Shown: positions 35,505 through 47,014 of the stretch, in pieces
How positions within the stretch are numbered: position 1 is the first letter of the stretch
Layout: the number at the start of each line of letters is the position of its first letter
Origin: Molanna angustata
Taxonomy: Eukaryota; Arthropoda; Insecta; Trichoptera; Molannidae
Reading direction: 5' to 3'
Assembly: GCA_963576475.1 (NCBI GenBank)
Contig: OY754982.1
Coordinates: 7,262,458 to 7,326,457, forward strand
DNA length: 64,000 nucleotides
Program-made: the position numbers and the translations under genes
Notes under the pieces: generated by a model
Database searches by the model: none
What the model saw: only the letters and a program-made list of their open reading frames with translations
Told to the model about the DNA's origin: nothing

Positions 35505-35572
35505 ATCGAATATTTTTATTATTGCATATGCGCAAACATGTTTGCGCATATGCAATAATAAAAATATTCGAT
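35505..35572. repeat. Perfect 68-bp palindrome without spacer
   Basis: The left arm begins ATCGAATATTTTTATTATTG, continues CATATGCGCAAACA, and is followed by its exact reverse complement. The centre is between 35538 and 35539. The match ends abruptly at both sides. No transposon ends or ORF are associated. Confidence 0.97.
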
Positions 35573-35769
35573 TACTTACACATTGGTACAAGTAGGTAAA
35601 TAAGACAAAAATGACCTTATAAGTCTGGCGCAATTCAGGGGTGACTTCTATGCGAAAAATGCATTGTCACCTCAGATATAAGAATTGTAGCTTTCATTAT
35701 TTACAAAAATCAATTCTCTCAATAGATGGCGTTACAACAAAATAAATAAAAATAATAAGATTGTTGTTC

Positions 35770-36036
35770 ATAATTTCACCCATAGATGGCTGTAGTAAAA
35801 ATTCCTTATTTTCAAACGAAAAGAATTTCAGTATTACAATATATAGAACTTTCAAAATTGAATTGATAGGGATCTCATTAAAAAGGCATAATTGGTGAAC
35901 GTTGCGCAAGCGCATAAAGTGATCACGTAAACCAGCCGATGACAGGTCGTAAGCCCTGTAGGTGCCTTGATTTCCCGGTTCTCCTACAATAAATATTCCA
36001 ACTTCGTCTCTATTGAGATAATTAAAAATCTGTTAA
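35770..36036 (+). repeat. Dispersed repeat family Y, copy 1
   Basis: TAGATGGCTGTAG, CATAATTGGTGAACGTTGCG, GTGATCACGTAAACCAGCCG and ATTCCAACTTCGTCTCTATT match the inverse of 46055-46320 across about 260 bp. Element class unknown; ends not resolved. Confidence 0.7.
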
Positions 36037-36653
36037 AAAAAAAAAAGTTCATATTTTAGTTGAAAAAGTTACACAATTGGACGTATTGTGAAGAATCCAG
36101 ACCTCGTCTCAAAATTTTCACTCCATCCATCGATTACATTATTATGCCTTAAAAGATCGTCCGTTTGTTGTGACTTTGACGCGTCCCAGTAAAATTTGGA
36201 AGTGGGAGAGACGCATGAAAGTAATATTTTAAAATGTTAAAGAACTCCATAAGATAATTATATCCATGATATGGGTAAACATGGATAGTTTTGCCCCCCA
36301 GGATTAGCTCTAAAACTGAACGAAATACATTAAGAATAAAGAATTGTATATTATGTACGTAGAAAAAATCAGGATTAGCTCTAAAAAAAGTTGGAAGACC
36401 AGGTGAATGTGTTTTAAAAGGAAATATAAAAATTATTTATATGTAAATTAAAGTACCTATGTCTATTTACAAAGATAGGTGTGTGTAATGCTGGATTTGA
36501 ATGTCTACCTCATGTATTTGAAAGTAATCGAAATGAATTACGTAAATATTTTTAGTTTTGTAGGTTCGTTGAACCAAGTTAATTGTTGCTCACATTACGC
36601 AATAGAAACTACTTCATAAAAACATAACTGACGGGTCTAGGAACACCCAAATC

Positions 36654-36890
36654 TTGAGGAAGGTCGTAATTTTTTTTCCACCGAGGGACTCACAAAACCA
36701 GGTCACGACGGAGCGTACATCGAAATATGTTGAACCAGTCCGTGCGGTGGTTGATGATGAAACCATTAAAAATCGATTTGCAGAAGCGCCTAGAGATCGT
36801 CGTTTACCGTTTTCGCATATCGCCGTACCTACGAGGAGCGAAGTACCTTGTCTTTCCGTAATGATGTTTGTGAATGAACCGGCAACGTAA
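36654..36890 (+). other. Unassigned 78-codon frame
   Basis: The frame contains TTERTSKYVEPVRAVVDDET, NRFAEAPRDRRLPFSH and RSEVPCLSVMMF. Its composition looks more like protein than neighbouring chance frames, but I find no domain, no convincing splice border and no start context. It may be an old mobile-element fragment. Confidence 0.25.
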
Positions 36891-36989
36891 TCAAACTAGA
36901 CTCATCAAAGATTGTATCATCCGTCATTATTAATAACATCAGTTGTAAATATTATTCGGATGTTTTGACAATACGCCAGCTAACGCGAG

Positions 36990-37165
36990 TGTTTTCTCTT
37001 TGTTTTCTTCAGCGTGCTCGTCTGGAACAGTCTTCCGAATTCTGTGCGTTCCCTTACTACTTACTTACTACCCGGGCCTTTTCAAGAAATATTTTTTAAG
37101 CATAAAAAAGTACAATGGACCCAAATCCTTATAGCTGGTGTCTTCTACGTGGGCATAAAAAATCG
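36990..37165 (+). mobile_element. L2/CR1-like LINE C-terminal fragment
   Basis: VWNSLPNSVRS followed by a short linker and FQEIFFKHKKVQWTQILIAG is the degraded WN-LP-SVR--- segment plus terminal region of an L2/CR1-like reverse transcriptase. It shares TGGACCCAAATCCTTATAGC with the inverse of 33310-33360 and a similar phrase at 57.6-57.8 kb. Confidence 0.65.
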
Positions 37166-37686
37166 TACCAAAAATTCCATGAGTGTTAGTTTTTCCATGT
37201 TTGGTCGTTTTCGTTATTTAAACTTCATGTGTTTATTGTATTGAATTGCTGTGAACATCACAGGTGGAATGATAGTACCCTAGACTAGCAAGATCCAGCC
37301 AATCTGGGTTAGATTTCTGCCTCGACTGATTTCATTCATAAGTCTTTAAATGTTTTATCTAAGTGTGTAAGTAAATATTCATCTGACCTACAAATAAGAT
37401 CAAATAGATCTCTTGATTATACAACAAATAATCATAGCAACATTACATTGATTTAATATTATAATATTGTAAGAACAGAAATATTTGTTTCAGTTGTTAT
37501 TGATCAAATTGTTCCTATTTGACTCATCTTTTGTTTTTCCTGTATAAAAATAATCTTCTTTGTCATCTTTTGAGATTTAATTGACATCTGCATTTAGTTT
37601 CTTCAGGAATAATCCTATACGTATTTACTTCTTTGAAAGTATTATTAAGATTTAAATCAAATTGCCATTTTCGTCTGTTGACAGTC
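37166..37686. other. AT-rich stretch, nothing recognised
   Basis: No coding frame or recognised repeat. Confidence 0.5.
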
Positions 37687-37854
37687 TCAGGTGACGATAT
37701 TACGAATGCTTCCGCTTTGTTCCGACGTCTGAACGTCCCTGTCGCTGTGTTCCGACGGGCGTCGCCCGTGGAAAGCGTCGCCGGCGTTGCGGCGCCAGAC
37801 CACGTCATCGTCTAGGGTTGATTTCTCGCAATGTTCATAGGGAAAATCCAACAT
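37687..37854 (-). CDS. Candidate GC-rich coding segment, 55 codons
   Basis: The minus strand from ATG 37854 (AAA before it) reads MLDFPYEHCEKSTLDDDVVW and continues RRNAGDAFHGRRPSEHSDRD to NIVT-stop. Most codons from DDD onward end in G or C, in strong contrast to the AT-rich flanks, and CpG is frequent. That pattern is typical of a real exon. An alternative minus frame is also open across the segment, so the frame is uncertain. No domain is recognised. It could also be part of a GC-rich mobile element: GGTTGATTT (37816) and GATCAACCC (37872) form a short inverted pair overlapping its start. Confidence 0.35.
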   Translation of the reverse strand: MLDFPYEHCEKSTLDDDVVWRRNAGDAFHGRRPSEHSDRDVQTSEQSGSIRNIVT

Positions 37855-37879
37855 TTTGTCGGTACTAAAACTGATCAAC

Positions 37880-39015
37880 CCATATTTTGACTAGTTACAA
37901 ATTTTATGTGGTCATTTTATAATTGCTATAAAAATCTCGCCATCTCGCTTCATGGAAGCCAATTTGACGTAAACTCAGGGTCGCTATTCAATGATTTGTT
38001 ATGTATTATGACTAAATTTCAATGGGTATATGATAGATAGAAAAATATGATTACATTTGTTCTATATTCATTCCTTTTATATGTATAATCACATTACAAA
38101 TAACTATTTCTCCTGTATCTCCATTCTGCTTTCTGGTGTTTCAAAGTCAGGACAAGGCATGGGCATCGTCTTATGCCAATATTGTAACGTCCTTGATTTT
38201 TCCTAATGTATTATTATTCTCTATGAAAATGCTTTTATTACAGATCGATGTTTTGGTACTATTTTTTTACTGGATACTATTATGTTACATGTTTCAATTC
38301 TCAATCTACGTTGTAGGTTAATATTTAAAAGCAACTTCGCTTTTATAATCTTTGTTGTTAAGAGTCATTCGGTTTTTTTGTGTACTTTCGTTCTGCAGAA
38401 AACCACAGAAATATAAAGCTAGCGTATTATGGAAATATTATTTAATCATTTATGTTTCTCGTTTATTTATAAAACAAACCACAAGTGTTTTCATTTTTAG
38501 ATGCAACAAAAATAAAATATTATCAAATATTAATTCATTAACATCCTCAAAAGTGTCAGCAAACTCAATAGGCAATAAAATAGCATTGGTCTTAGATGCG
38601 CACCTTACGTTTCGGGTATCTGTTAGATAGTTAGATTACAGTTAATGTGAAATTGTTGCTATTTTTAGCCTTATTATTTTTTTGATCTAGCCCTATTATA
38701 TGATAGAGCTATTTATTTATTTATTTTGATTATAAAATCATTTCATGTTTTAACAATCAAGCTATTGATACATTTCGGTTTTCAGAGTTTATTCAAAATA
38801 TTTCCCCTTAGCTGTGAATGAACTTCGACATGCCCGAAAGAATTTAAAAATGAAAGTGAATATATTCAACTCTGGTGTCACATTATTTCTCGGCACATTT
38901 TATGCAAATGTGGTTGTTATTTTTGTAAATGAACTTCAACATCATTATGATTAAGTTATTTCAACGTAAATACACAAAGTTCCAGACGAATTGTTTTATT
39001 ATTCTATTGTTTTAA
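37880..39015. other. AT-rich stretch, nothing recognised
   Basis: Frames of up to 92 codons are low-complexity or lack start and splice context. Confidence 0.5.
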
Positions 39016-39050
39016 AAGTTTGGTCAAGTGATCTCGTCAATATTATTATA

Positions 39051-39175
39051 ATGATTGATGCTAATATAGCTTCCTTTGATAAATCAGGATATATTCCAGG
39101 GATTCTGATAGCTACGGCTACTTTTTTGGCTATAGGTATTACTTTTATTTGCTTTGAGCACCGCAGACATAATAT
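39051..39175 (+). CDS. Candidate coding exon with a membrane segment
   Basis: The ATG at 39051 (A at -3) opens 41 codons: MIDANIASFDKSG, then a hydrophobic stretch YIPGILIATATFLAIGITFI, then CFEHRRHN. A hydrophobic run of about 20 residues followed by basic residues looks like a single-pass membrane anchor with the C-terminus inside. The exon would end phase 2 at a consensus GTAAGT donor (39176); without splicing, a stop follows one codon later. The frame extends upstream past the ATG to 38991, so a preceding acceptor (TTTTAAAAG at 39017) is also possible. I do not recognise the protein. Chance cannot be excluded in so short a frame. Confidence 0.35.
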
Positions 39176-39181
39176 GTAAGT

Positions 39182-40185
39182 AGGTAATCTATTGTATTTA
39201 ACTGGTTCACTAATTCTAAATCATCTATCATGTAAGTTTGTAAGTCGCATTTGTGCTTTTCGGGTATTTTTGCCTTCGACAAGTTCTTAGATGTACTGCG
39301 TTTCCAGGTTATTAAATATATTGAAGATCTAATCAATTAAGACAGCTTAGAAGAGGTATAATGTTACACTGTCTTATTTAAACAATTCAGCTTTGGTTCT
39401 GCATTCGACACTATACCTATGTAATGTGTAGAAATATTGATTGTGTTGAGACATAAGAGAACATTTCATATTAAGAGTATTTCATGTTTTTTTTTTTCAA
39501 TTATTATTGATTGATAAACTTATCTAAACTATCTTAGAAAGCCTTGAGGTGGTCATGCCGAAAAATTAATATTATCTCTTTTTCTATGACTTCGTTTCAA
39601 TGGCGCGTTTCTCTCGTGTTTTCAAATTGAGATTAATTGAGACACTCCACCGTCTCTTTCTCCGTGACTTCATTTCACAAAAAAATTTAAGTATATCAAT
39701 GTGTCATGATTTTATGGTCATGGCTGATTTACACTCCCAGTCGAATTTCCCGGGCGTTGGAGGTCATAAATCACGGACATGTTACTGGAGGTGTTAGTAA
39801 CATTTACCGGTCTTTCCAATTAATCCTATCACGAAGTAGGGGACCCAATACCGATTTATTAATAACCAACGTGGTATGATTCATTAATCCTCAATGGCAT
39901 TAAATCTAGAAGAAGCTGAAGAACGCTTTATAACATGGCCTTTATTTCGTTTTCTTTGCGTGCCTCATTCATTATAGAATAATCATTTCAGTTTTACTCC
40001 ATCAATTTATGAATAATTGTAGGCACAGGTAAACAGAATAAAGATTAACAGATATTCATTCCTTACTCACAAATAGTCATGACATGTAAGGAAATGATTT
40101 AAATCAAAGTTATACAAAAAGTTCCGCTGCAGACATTTTGAAATATTTTGTCTATTTCGCCCGTATTTTTTCTTAGCTATTCCTT
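39182..40185. other. Nothing recognised
   Basis: 39600-39800 is of mixed composition but gives no domain in any frame. Confidence 0.45.
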
Positions 40186-40262
40186 ACGCTCTGTGCAAGT
40201 GGCGATTTGTTGCCAAATGGCAATTTCTTTTCCAACTAACCAGCGTTTCTAACCCAGATAAG
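40186..40262 (-). mobile_element. SINE family A, 3' body only
   Basis: TGCAAGTGGCGATTTGTTGC, CAAATGGCAATTTCTT and AACCAGCGTTTC are the inverse of the family A body. Confidence 0.65.
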
Positions 40263-40629
40263 AATGAAACGCTAGATAAATTAATTGAATTAAACATAAC
40301 GTTGTGTACACGATTCGATTCAATAAAATTCCTCTACATGTTACGGGAACAAAGTTTCTTTCCTCGAGAGAATACAAAGTATACCTGCTAAAATAGAATT
40401 AAAGTTAACATAATGGGTGGAGTGTAGGCTAGGTAACATTACATATTTTATTGGATGGTGAATGCAATGAAGTTATTGGCTAAGTAAGTTTTGTATTGGG
40501 AAAATATTTAATATAGGGCTATTAGGCAATCGTGTCTGGTTATTAATTATATTATTTCTCCAGGCTGTCTATTATTTAAATTAATATGGATTATTTTTAA
40601 ACTCAAATTATTAGTAAAAGTATGGTAAT

Positions 40630-40718
40630 ATTTTAAATAAATTTCTCCCCTGCTGGGAATCGAACACAGGACGCCGGCACAGAATTCAAACTGCTTCACT
40701 GTGCCAAGGCGGTCGGCG
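40630..40718 (-). mobile_element. SINE family A, tRNA-like head
   Basis: CCTGCTGGGAATCGAACAC is an inverse B box. CACTGTGCCAAGGCGGTCGG is an inverse A box. The body is absent next to it; the 40.19-kb body fragment in the same orientation could be the other part of a split copy. Confidence 0.7.
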
Positions 40719-42124
40719 ATCTTTTACAACGTCTGCTTTGGTTTATTTTTTTTATTTTACAACAATTTTATTTTTTACTGTCTTCGCCATGTCTGAGCCG
40801 CTCTGAAAAACTTCCATTTTATTCGTTTGTTTCATGCCCAAACCAGTATAACTTTACGAGTTCGCATAAAATAACGAAATTTTAATTTGAAAGTGTATTT
40901 TATTGGTAAAACGACGGTACGGTAACACCGGTTTTATACCGGTCAATATGCGACCCCTGCCAGCAATAATAACATCAACAACGAACCGATAAATTTTCCG
41001 GCAAAGAACTTTATATTTATGCGTCAAATTAGCTTTGACGTAATACACGTGAATGCTTCAGCTTTTTTTCCGTAATTTCATATTTAGTAGTATGATCACT
41101 GTTCAAACTTTGAGTAAATTTTCACCCTACATCTTTGGCATGCGGCGTCCCCTAGCCGCTTCGCGCCCCATTTCCCGGGAGGTAAAGTAATTACATATTT
41201 GCGATAGGTATGTATAGTATGGAGGAAATTTAATATTAATGCCGCAAATCGTCCCCTTTGGCTTCTCCGCCAGAACAATGCTCCAGATACACAACATTTG
41301 GGTCATATACACATACACTTATATATCGTGCACCTATATACATAGATATACATACCCACTTAAATATCATTGTAACAAGTAATATAACAAGCTAAAACAA
41401 GACATACCAGAAATCTGAACTCTTTCACAAACTAAAACAAAACAAATATTTTTAATTAGCTATTTAACAAACGCAGAGAAGAGAGAGGAAGACTAAAATA
41501 AAACTAAGACAACACATGGTCAGAAAAATTACGCGTTCATAGGGCCTAAACTGTACCTCTGTAAAACTGACTTTCCATTCATAAGAACCTCCTCACATAT
41601 CAAATTGAAAGCTATAACAAAAACTGGTTAGTTACTAAAGAACGAAATGAAACTGAAAATTTATATAATATTACTACATAATTGATTTACAAAAAAAAAG
41701 CTAATAATATTAGCATATACCCTTTTTACATCCAGCAAGATTTCACATTACACTACCACTAAACCTTATAAAAAGTAACTTACATTTACATAACGCTCAT
41801 TCAATACGCATGGTAAAATATATAAAACTGTGTACGATTGAAAGACGCGTGCCTTGAATTGAACACGTATTAACATGAACAGTTTGAGTTGTTAAACCAT
41901 GTGCATTTGGAGGACACGTGCCATGAATTCAACACTAGTTTTTAAGTGCATTAGCGCAACAAACTAGTGCCTAATTCGAGGCAGTACTTGCCTTCTAATG
42001 AGGTAAAAACGCCCTCCGGATAGTCCTGACATAGGTATGTGAATCTTAGAATATGGACAATTTAAATCACCCACGGACGTGGCAAAAGACGCTTGAAAAT
42101 AAATTAAAAAATGTAGAAATGTGA
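40719..42124. other. Mostly unassigned; GC-richer patches
   Basis: 40917-40965 has an inverted ACACCGGTTTTATACCGGT pair. 41130-41190 (GCATGCGGCGTCCCCTAGCC) looks like part of a repeat but recurs nowhere else in the window. Confidence 0.35.
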
Positions 42125-42445
42125 TCATTTAGAAAAAAAATGAAGACTTAAGGAGAGAATGCAAGGTTAAGAAAGATAAGTAAAACGAAATGTGAATGCT
42201 GAGATGATTTGGGCATGACGAATGAACGAATAACCAAAAAATGCAAGGGTGTAAAGAGATGGAGTTAAAAGGGGGGTCGCCCAAGAAAGGGACGGCATGA
42301 CGGTGTGAATGATATTTTGAAAGAAAGAAACATAAGAGGATTGAGCAATCGACGAACATGTATAAGAAGATGCATTAATGTAAAGAAAGCCATGGATGAA
42401 TGTGTGTCTACCCCGTTAGGGACATGGCGCGATGTTATACGACTT
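42125..42445 (+). mobile_element. RTE-like LINE tail, family A, degraded
   Basis: Plus-strand pieces such as GGGTCGCCCAAGAAAGG, NDILKERNIRGLSNRRTCIR and TACCCCGTTAGGGACATGGC match the tail of family A. Indels disrupt the frame. Confidence 0.7.
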
Positions 42446-42483
42446 ATTTGTTTCGTTGAGCCATCAATTATGCAATATCACCC

Positions 42484-42572
42484 TTCGAATGATCTTGTCA
42501 TTACACACACACACTCACACACGCACACACATTATACACACACCCTTATACACACACGCACACGTGCTCTAA
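42484..42572. repeat. (CA)n-rich imperfect microsatellite
   Basis: CA repeats with scattered CT, CG and TA interruptions. A 97-codon frame ending in Thr-His repeats across it is an artefact. Confidence 0.9.
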
Positions 42573-43234
42573 CTTTTATCTATTTTTCTTCTGTATAAAT
42601 ATATTATTTTTTTTTGTACTTATTTGAAGCCACTCGTTGCTGGAGATAGGTCACCCGCCCAACCGAATTAGCTAATTTCAAATAACACAAATTTGACTGG
42701 GGCCATAAAACTATACCTATATAGTATTTACCTGCGTGTAGCCGCGTGAATATTCTTTGGCTATTTCACATTTATTTATTTATATACACGTAGGTGGGTA
42801 CTGTGTGTGTACTGCGTGGAATCTGCAGTAACGAGATGGTTTCAATTAACTTGATTAAAAACTTTGTTATTACTCTTAACCAGTGTATAATATAATTATA
42901 TAATGTTGGTCTATAATTGGCTTCATTTAAATGTAAAATGTTTATCTGTAATTTTTTTTTATATAGCTGTTGACAAACTGTTAAATAAAATAAATGGCAC
43001 TTTTAAATTATTATTGATTTACCGTGTGCATATTTATTTTTTCAACACGTGTACATAATCCATTCATTTCTCCTTTAGTCTCGCACATCCTAACCGATCA
43101 ATTATAAATAATATATTTTGGTCCGTCACGTAGCGCCTCTGTACGTGACACTCGCTAATTGTGGTATATTATGTCACTTAGCATTATTTCATTGCTTTAT
43201 TTATTCAGGGACGAATCGTGGACATGGATTTAAA
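42573..43234. other. AT-rich stretch, nothing recognised
   Basis: No coding frame or recognised repeat. Confidence 0.5.
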
Positions 43235-43502
43235 TATTTATTTTTGATATGATATAGTCCATCGCCGTGTCTCGGTCGAGGGTTCTAAAGGATTCCCTAT
43301 AGCAATGATTTTCTATAGTGAAAAACAATCTTCTTTTTCTCAGACGTCTCACTGCTGTATGTAGGCCTCCTTCAACCTTTTTCACCATATCTATCCTGGA
43401 CGTCGACTCGAAGATGTCTTTCCGTCTTTTGGGAAGTCTCCCAAAAATCCTTTTAGTTTTCCATGTAGGGCAAGATGTGATAATATGAAAGACATTGAGC
43501 AC
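43235..43502 (-). other. Unassigned 90-codon minus-strand frame, possibly LINE-derived
   Basis: The frame reads IITSCPTWKTKRIFGRLPKR and continues basic to the end. Its start resembles the GTTTSYP-K...GKIPQK segment at the end of family G (49.25-49.40 kb), which suggests a shared mobile-element origin. I cannot assign a domain. A host exon is possible but less likely. Confidence 0.35.
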
Positions 43503-43569
43503 AAGTAAAGAAAATTTGATCCATTATGTGCTTATCATGTTATACCTAAATTGTATTATGATGAATTTT

Positions 43570-43978
43570 AATCGCCATGATTAGCTCATCATACATCACC
43601 CATGCAGATTAGCTCATCATTATACGCCATTGAATCCAGGGCTGATACGGTCCGTACCAAACAACTTCTGCGCACCAGCGAAATGAAAATACTGCGATGC
43701 ATAGCTGGCAAAAGTCTTCGTGATAGTGTCATAAATACAGAGATCCGAAGAATCTGCGAAGCTGAGGACATCGTAAGATGGGGGCGCCAAAGGAGAAGGT
43801 ACTGGAACGAACAGGTCAGCCGCATGTCCGGAGATAGGATCCCAAAGATAGCCCGAGACAACGTACCGGAGGGGTCTCGACCACAAGGACGCCCACCAAA
43901 AAGATGGCGAGATAGTTGGCAGTCCACACCACAGGAAACTGAAAATGCAGCATAAAACAGGCCCTGGGCCTAATTAAA
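43570..43978 (+). mobile_element. RTE-like LINE tail, family B
   Basis: A 117-codon frame (43602-43955) reads AIESRADTVRTKQLLRTSEM, RRICEAEDIVRWGRQRRRYW and GRPPKRWRDSW. This is the C-terminal tail of a non-LTR reverse transcriptase, clearly related to the 47.0-kb copy. The frame reaches its own stop just before a run of GAAGAAGA. It is 5'-truncated. Confidence 0.82.
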
Positions 43979-45205
43979 GAAGAAGATTTGTGAGGGTGTG
44001 TTTGCATGTGTAAGAGGACGCTGTGGGGATATGTGTAATAAAGGATGTATGAGGCGTAAGAAAATATCTCTGGCTGAGTGGAAATATTATCTGAAATATG
44101 CTGTGATGAATGAATGAATGATTAGCTCAAATTTCACTGCAAATACAGGGTAATTTTAATGCATTTAGGCTCTAATCTAATTTACTTGTGAAACCATTTC
44201 TGTCAACTGTGTCAGTACGAATCCCAAAGAATGATATTAGTGTATGCATGTGTGTATGATTAACAGTAGTTGACTGTCCTGTTGGTACCTACTTCCGTTT
44301 CCCATTATCATGTCAGTTGGCAGCACTTACCTACATCTACCAATCATTGCATTACTCATACCACGTATGACAAAATTAAAGCAGTCCTTTTTTGTTGAGC
44401 GGAATCGCCTTTCAAATGGACTGTTTTGAATGCGTATATCGAAATACTTTGCATGAATGAAGACTTAAGCCAAGTATTAAAATAAACAGGCTAACTGTAT
44501 ATGTATAATATAATATGTAGCATCTATCCCGAAACCAGGTGTTTTAAGTATTTAATTTGGGATCTAAAACAAATTATTTGATCAAGATTAGTTAGCATCA
44601 TTGTTATTCAAGAAATCTTGAAATAAGGAAATACAAGGAGCTTGTGCGTATAGTAGACTTTCTATTAATGTAACATCGAAGCATTTGTTTGGATAGAAAG
44701 GTGAGGGCCTGAGAGTCTCAGGTAATCTCTGTCTAAAACATAGTTAGAACAAATACATATATCACTTAGAAAATCCAAATGCCATCCGCATAGAACCTAC
44801 ATTAGTACCTTCAGATTCTTATCTCCTCATTCCTCAGCAAATAGATTGACTTTTCTATCTTTTTCTTTTCCGTGACTCTTTTCTTACACCATCGTTTCAT
44901 CCAGTTGTGCCTCCTCTATATCACTCCATCATGAAGTGTCTTTTTTATCACCTAGAAAAATATAATTTTGATTAGAAAACGAACTTTTTAAGCGGAATTA
45001 TGGTTTTAAAATCAATATTTTTTTCTCGGTGGCTACGTGGTTTATTTTATCTCAATCGATATGTTATGCGTTGTTATCGCATTTTGATACAAAACATTTT
45101 CCCGATGTTTTACGTACAGAACAAGTCAGATCTATTTTTCGACATTGTTTATTGATGATGTGTGCTCTTCAATTTGAAGCAGACCACACCCGCTTTCGAT
45201 AGTTA
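43979..45205. other. Nothing recognised
   Basis: Apparently unique AT-rich sequence; lies downstream of the candidate minus-strand exon at 45.2 kb, where further exons could be hidden. Confidence 0.45.
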
Positions 45206-45214
45206 TTTAGTTAC

Positions 45215-45314
45215 CATCTTCAGCTCCTTTCTTCTCAGCACGCACCTCAGCCGTATCCGGTTCTGGCTCTAAACTATTATTCTCAAATTTATCATCTCCA
45301 CTTGTCATCGCCAT
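45215..45314 (-). CDS. Candidate first coding exon, acidic, minus strand
   Basis: ATG at 45314 lies in AAACAATGGCG, a very good insect start context, with an in-frame TAA two codons upstream. It encodes MAMTSGDDKFENNSLEPEPD and continues TAEVRAEKKGAED. A GTAACT donor would end it at 45215 in phase 1; read through, a stop follows two codons later. The upstream 150 bp is GC-richer than its surroundings, as a 5' UTR or promoter might be. The protein is not recognised. Further exons would be to the left. Confidence 0.33.
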
Positions 45315-45614
45315 TGTTTACTCTCTTCCCGCTCGTTGACTGTTTTTGGCCTCTTGCTGTCACCACGAGGGGGGCGTTTCAACTGCAACTTCCTGCATGT
45401 TTCTGACACCTCTTGCGTCTATTTTAGTCGCCTCTCTGGAGTCGACAACGGCGGGCAAATAGACCTAAAAACGAACAGCGCAAAGTTTATTGGTTTCTTT
45501 GTGAAATAGTGAAACTGAATTGACGAATTACGTAGAAGAAACTGTAACTGTTGTAGGCTGTAAATATAATTCATGCCAAAAATATAGTCTTAATATTATT
45601 AATATCTTGTACCA

Positions 45615-45870
45615 ACTTAAGAGTTGTTTGTAAGGGGTTATTCAACTGGGAATGCTCTGGAGGTCGCCCTTCTGGTGACCGAAGGGATGCATGTGTCGTG
45701 TGACCTGCGGGCTGCTCTTGAGCAACCTAAAGGTCACCCTCACGCACCTATACGCGGCACATTTTTTAAGTGCGCCTTTTGCTGGCGTATTCAGTGGACT
45801 CAAATAAGAGACTTCATCTCCTAAAGCGAGTCTGGGCGGTGGTGGGCCAACTCTCAAACTGGGAATGCCC
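45615..45870 (+). mobile_element. Probable LINE 3' fragment
   Basis: This GC-richer segment (GTGACCTGCGGGCTGCTC, GCGTATTCAGTGGACTCAAA) is flanked by near copies of CAACTGGGAATGC (45643 and 45857), which could be a target-site duplication. The TTTAAGTGCGCCTTTTGCTG to CAGTGGACTC phrase is reminiscent of the 37.1-kb tail. No continuous coding frame is recognised. Confidence 0.4.
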
Positions 45871-46054
45871 TACTCTAAATCTGGACTTTAATTTGAAATA
45901 GACCAGTGCAGTTGTGGGCGAAAGCCATGTCCTACAATTAAGTCAGCTTATAGATTAGTCGTACTCAATTGGTAGGTTGGGTTGATCACACTTAGCCGAT
46001 GAGCCTCCTGATACTTAGCTGACACTTAGAATTATAAAAAAATACATTGTTGAT

Positions 46055-46320
46055 TATCTTTTTTTTATGACAATTTTTTGACATCTCAATAGAGACGAAG
46101 TTGGAATATTATAGAAGAACCAGGAACTCAAAGCGCCTACGATCTGTCATCGGCTGGTTTACGTGATCACTCTATGTGCTTGTGCAACTTTCACCAATTA
46201 TGCCTTCTCATTGAGTTTCACATCAATCCAACTTTTGAAAGATCTACATATTTCAATCATGAAAATCTGTTCGTTAGAAAATAAGCTGAAACACCATAGC
46301 CATCTATGAAGTGATGAAGA
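46055..46320 (-). repeat. Dispersed repeat family Y, copy 2
   Basis: It is the inverse of copy 1: ATCTCAATAGAGACGAAGTT, GGCTGGTTTACGTGATCACT, CACCAATTATGCC and CATAGCCATCTA occur in order. Confidence 0.7.
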
Positions 46321-47014
46321 AAATTAATAATAATTTTTATCTATACACTCCATGTACCTACATGACTGAACATTTTGGAACAGAACTCTGTTTTTTAACT
46401 CAATATTTTTATCTCAGTATGGGGTTTACTAGTTCTGGGCGAAACTAGTTTTAGGTATCAAAATTGATCCTTTATTATTTTTCCGGAAGTAAAGTCCAAT
46501 GCTTTCTGTTTTTTTTTCTACCATTGTCTAATATTATTCAGCCGTTTTTAGTTTCATTAGTTTCAAGGCGAGGATAGATCGATTAAAAATCGTTAATGTG
46601 TATTTATTATGATGTTGTATTGTTTTTACAGCATCCGCCCACCGGGCTTTGTTATGTACATCTGTTGTGTGTGTATCTGTGATGAGTACATCAAATCTAT
46701 GATATATTTTTGTACGTGCACAATGACGTAGCAAGTAGATTGATGGTTTTTCTCTAACTTTTATGACCGTGAAAGTGTTCAAAGAGACAATTAAGCCGGT
46801 AAATTGCGAGAATCTTTGATTGTAACTTGTGACGCCCGTGTGAGATGAAGTATGATGGAATTTAAGAATTTGGTTAGTAAACGATCGGAGGAACTAACAT
46901 TGAATTATTAATTGTATTTATTTCATCTACTAATTCCTGTATCTTGTATATTTCCCTATCTTCGGCGGCTCGAAACAGCTCCCCTACGGTGTAATCCCCG
47001 TCCACTGTCGTATA
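46321..47014. other. AT-rich stretch, nothing recognised
   Basis: An 82-codon minus frame (46534-46782) has no domain or context. Confidence 0.5.
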
